Assembly (NCBI GenBank): GCA_023428135.1
Contig: JAEYZG010000033.1
Span: forward strand, 101,648-165,647
Direction: 5' to 3'
Origin: Bacteroidota bacterium
GTDB taxonomy: Bacteria; Bacteroidota; Bacteroidia; Cytophagales; Cytophagaceae
Length of the DNA stretch: 64,000 bases
Of this stretch, positions 63,539 through 64,000 are shown one piece after another. The position numbers and the translations under genes were made by a program. Position 1 is the stretch's first letter. Each line of letters starts with the position of its first letter. The notes beneath the pieces are model-generated. The model saw only the letters and a list, made by a program, of their open reading frames with translations. It was not told where the DNA came from and did not search any database.

Positions 63539-64000
63539 TTGTGTAGAAAAAAGAAAAGCCCCGTAATAGGAGCTTCTCATAGTAAAGTAACTTGTAAAGT
63601 CCTTGAAAACCTTACCACGCAAATATATGAAGAAAATTTTATCGACCGTAATAGAGTGTCGGTAAAAAGTTTTACACGAGATCGAGCTTTTAATTTTTCA
63701 GACCTGATAATCTTTCTGTTACAGAAAGACAATGGTTCCTACCAGAAGGAGATCAATTCTTATTTTGATAGTATTGGTATATCACCTGCATTATTTCCAA
63801 GTTCAAGTGCTCTTTGTCAAGCAAGGTCCAAATTATCACCTGATGCATTTATTGAACTAAACCGAAAATCTGTAAAGGATTTTTATTCAGATTCAACATA
63901 CAGAAAGTGGAAAGGCTACCGGATTCTTGCCGTAGATGGTTCTACACTTCAGCTACCAAAACATTCAACAATTGAAGCGGAATTCGGAGTACACATGTTT
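63539..64000 (+). CDS. IS4-family transposase, N-terminal part (cut by window edge)
   Basis: An open frame runs to the right edge. Recognisable parts are SVKSFTRDRAFNFSDLIIFL, SSSALCQARSKLSPDAF and YRILAVDGSTLQLPKHST with the first catalytic Asp of the DDE triad (VDGST). This is typical of IS4-type transposases in Bacteroidota. The start is uncertain: the TTG at 63539 is the earliest in-frame candidate and no ATG lies early in the frame. The left inverted repeat is probably around 63472-63500 (CATTAAGTTAAGGGG) but the right end is outside the window. Confidence 0.8.
   Translation, partial: MCRKKKSPVIGASHSKVTCKVLENLTTQIYEENFIDRNRVSVKSFTRDRAFNFSDLIIFLLQKDNGSYQKEINSYFDSIGISPALFPSSSALCQARSKLSPDAFIELNRKSVKDFYSDSTYRKWKGYRILAVDGSTLQLPKHSTIEAEFGVHMF

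Noticed and set aside
1..64000. tRNA, rRNA or tmRNA genes
   Set aside because: No cloverleaf with the conserved T-loop sequence and no rRNA-like stretch was found by eye; a covariance search would settle this.

Overview
The window looks like chromosomal DNA of a Bacteroidota gliding bacterium of the Cytophagales type, close in style to Cytophaga or Sporocytophaga. This is an inference from gene content: low G+C, many secreted proteins ending in a type IX secretion (T9SS) sorting domain, a gliding-motility type C-terminal domain, LytS/LytTR signalling, and promoters with the Bacteroidota -7 box TAnnTTTG. No rRNA, tRNA or CRISPR array was recognised.

Layout. 0-8 kb: a membrane metallophosphoesterase, then a four-gene efflux operon (TetR regulator, TolC-like channel, lipoprotein adaptor, RND pump) read leftwards from a promoter that carries a clear palindromic operator. 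8-18 kb: a hybrid histidine kinase, a gliding-type surface protein, an rlmD-led three-gene operon ending in an acyltransferase, and a lamin-tail-domain T9SS cargo. 18-23 kb: a four-gene operon joining a VTC polyphosphate-polymerase-like protein and a DUF4956 membrane protein to a HlyD-type adaptor and a TolC-type channel. This looks like an envelope-spanning system without a recognisable transporter and is the strongest candidate for an undescribed system here. 23-26 kb: a glycosyltransferase, a methyltransferase and a possible Cys/Thr/Ser-rich RiPP-like precursor. 26-42 kb: a pectin/arabinan locus made of a LytS/LytTR pair, a divergent TonB-dependent receptor without SusD, a GH43 arabinanase and three PL1-type pectate lyases with T9SS tails. 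Two of the lyases share a 1.2 kb C-terminal module.

42-52 kb: hypothetical membrane proteins, an MtfA-like protein lacking the zinc motif, and three propeller-type T9SS cargo proteins. 52-64 kb: an accessory, decaying region. It holds paralogous lipoproteins in tandem, two clear pseudogenes with nearby intact paralogs, a REP-associated tyrosine transposase (RAYT) with several matching REP hairpins and truncated copies of itself, a rod-shaped RNA candidate with its own terminator, a frameshifted gene, and the start of an IS4-type transposase cut by the window edge.

How the parts fit: the 26-42 kb genes can be read as sensing, cutting and importing pectic polysaccharide at the cell surface, with enzymes delivered by a T9SS encoded elsewhere. 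The right-hand part looks shaped by REP/RAYT activity and segmental duplication.
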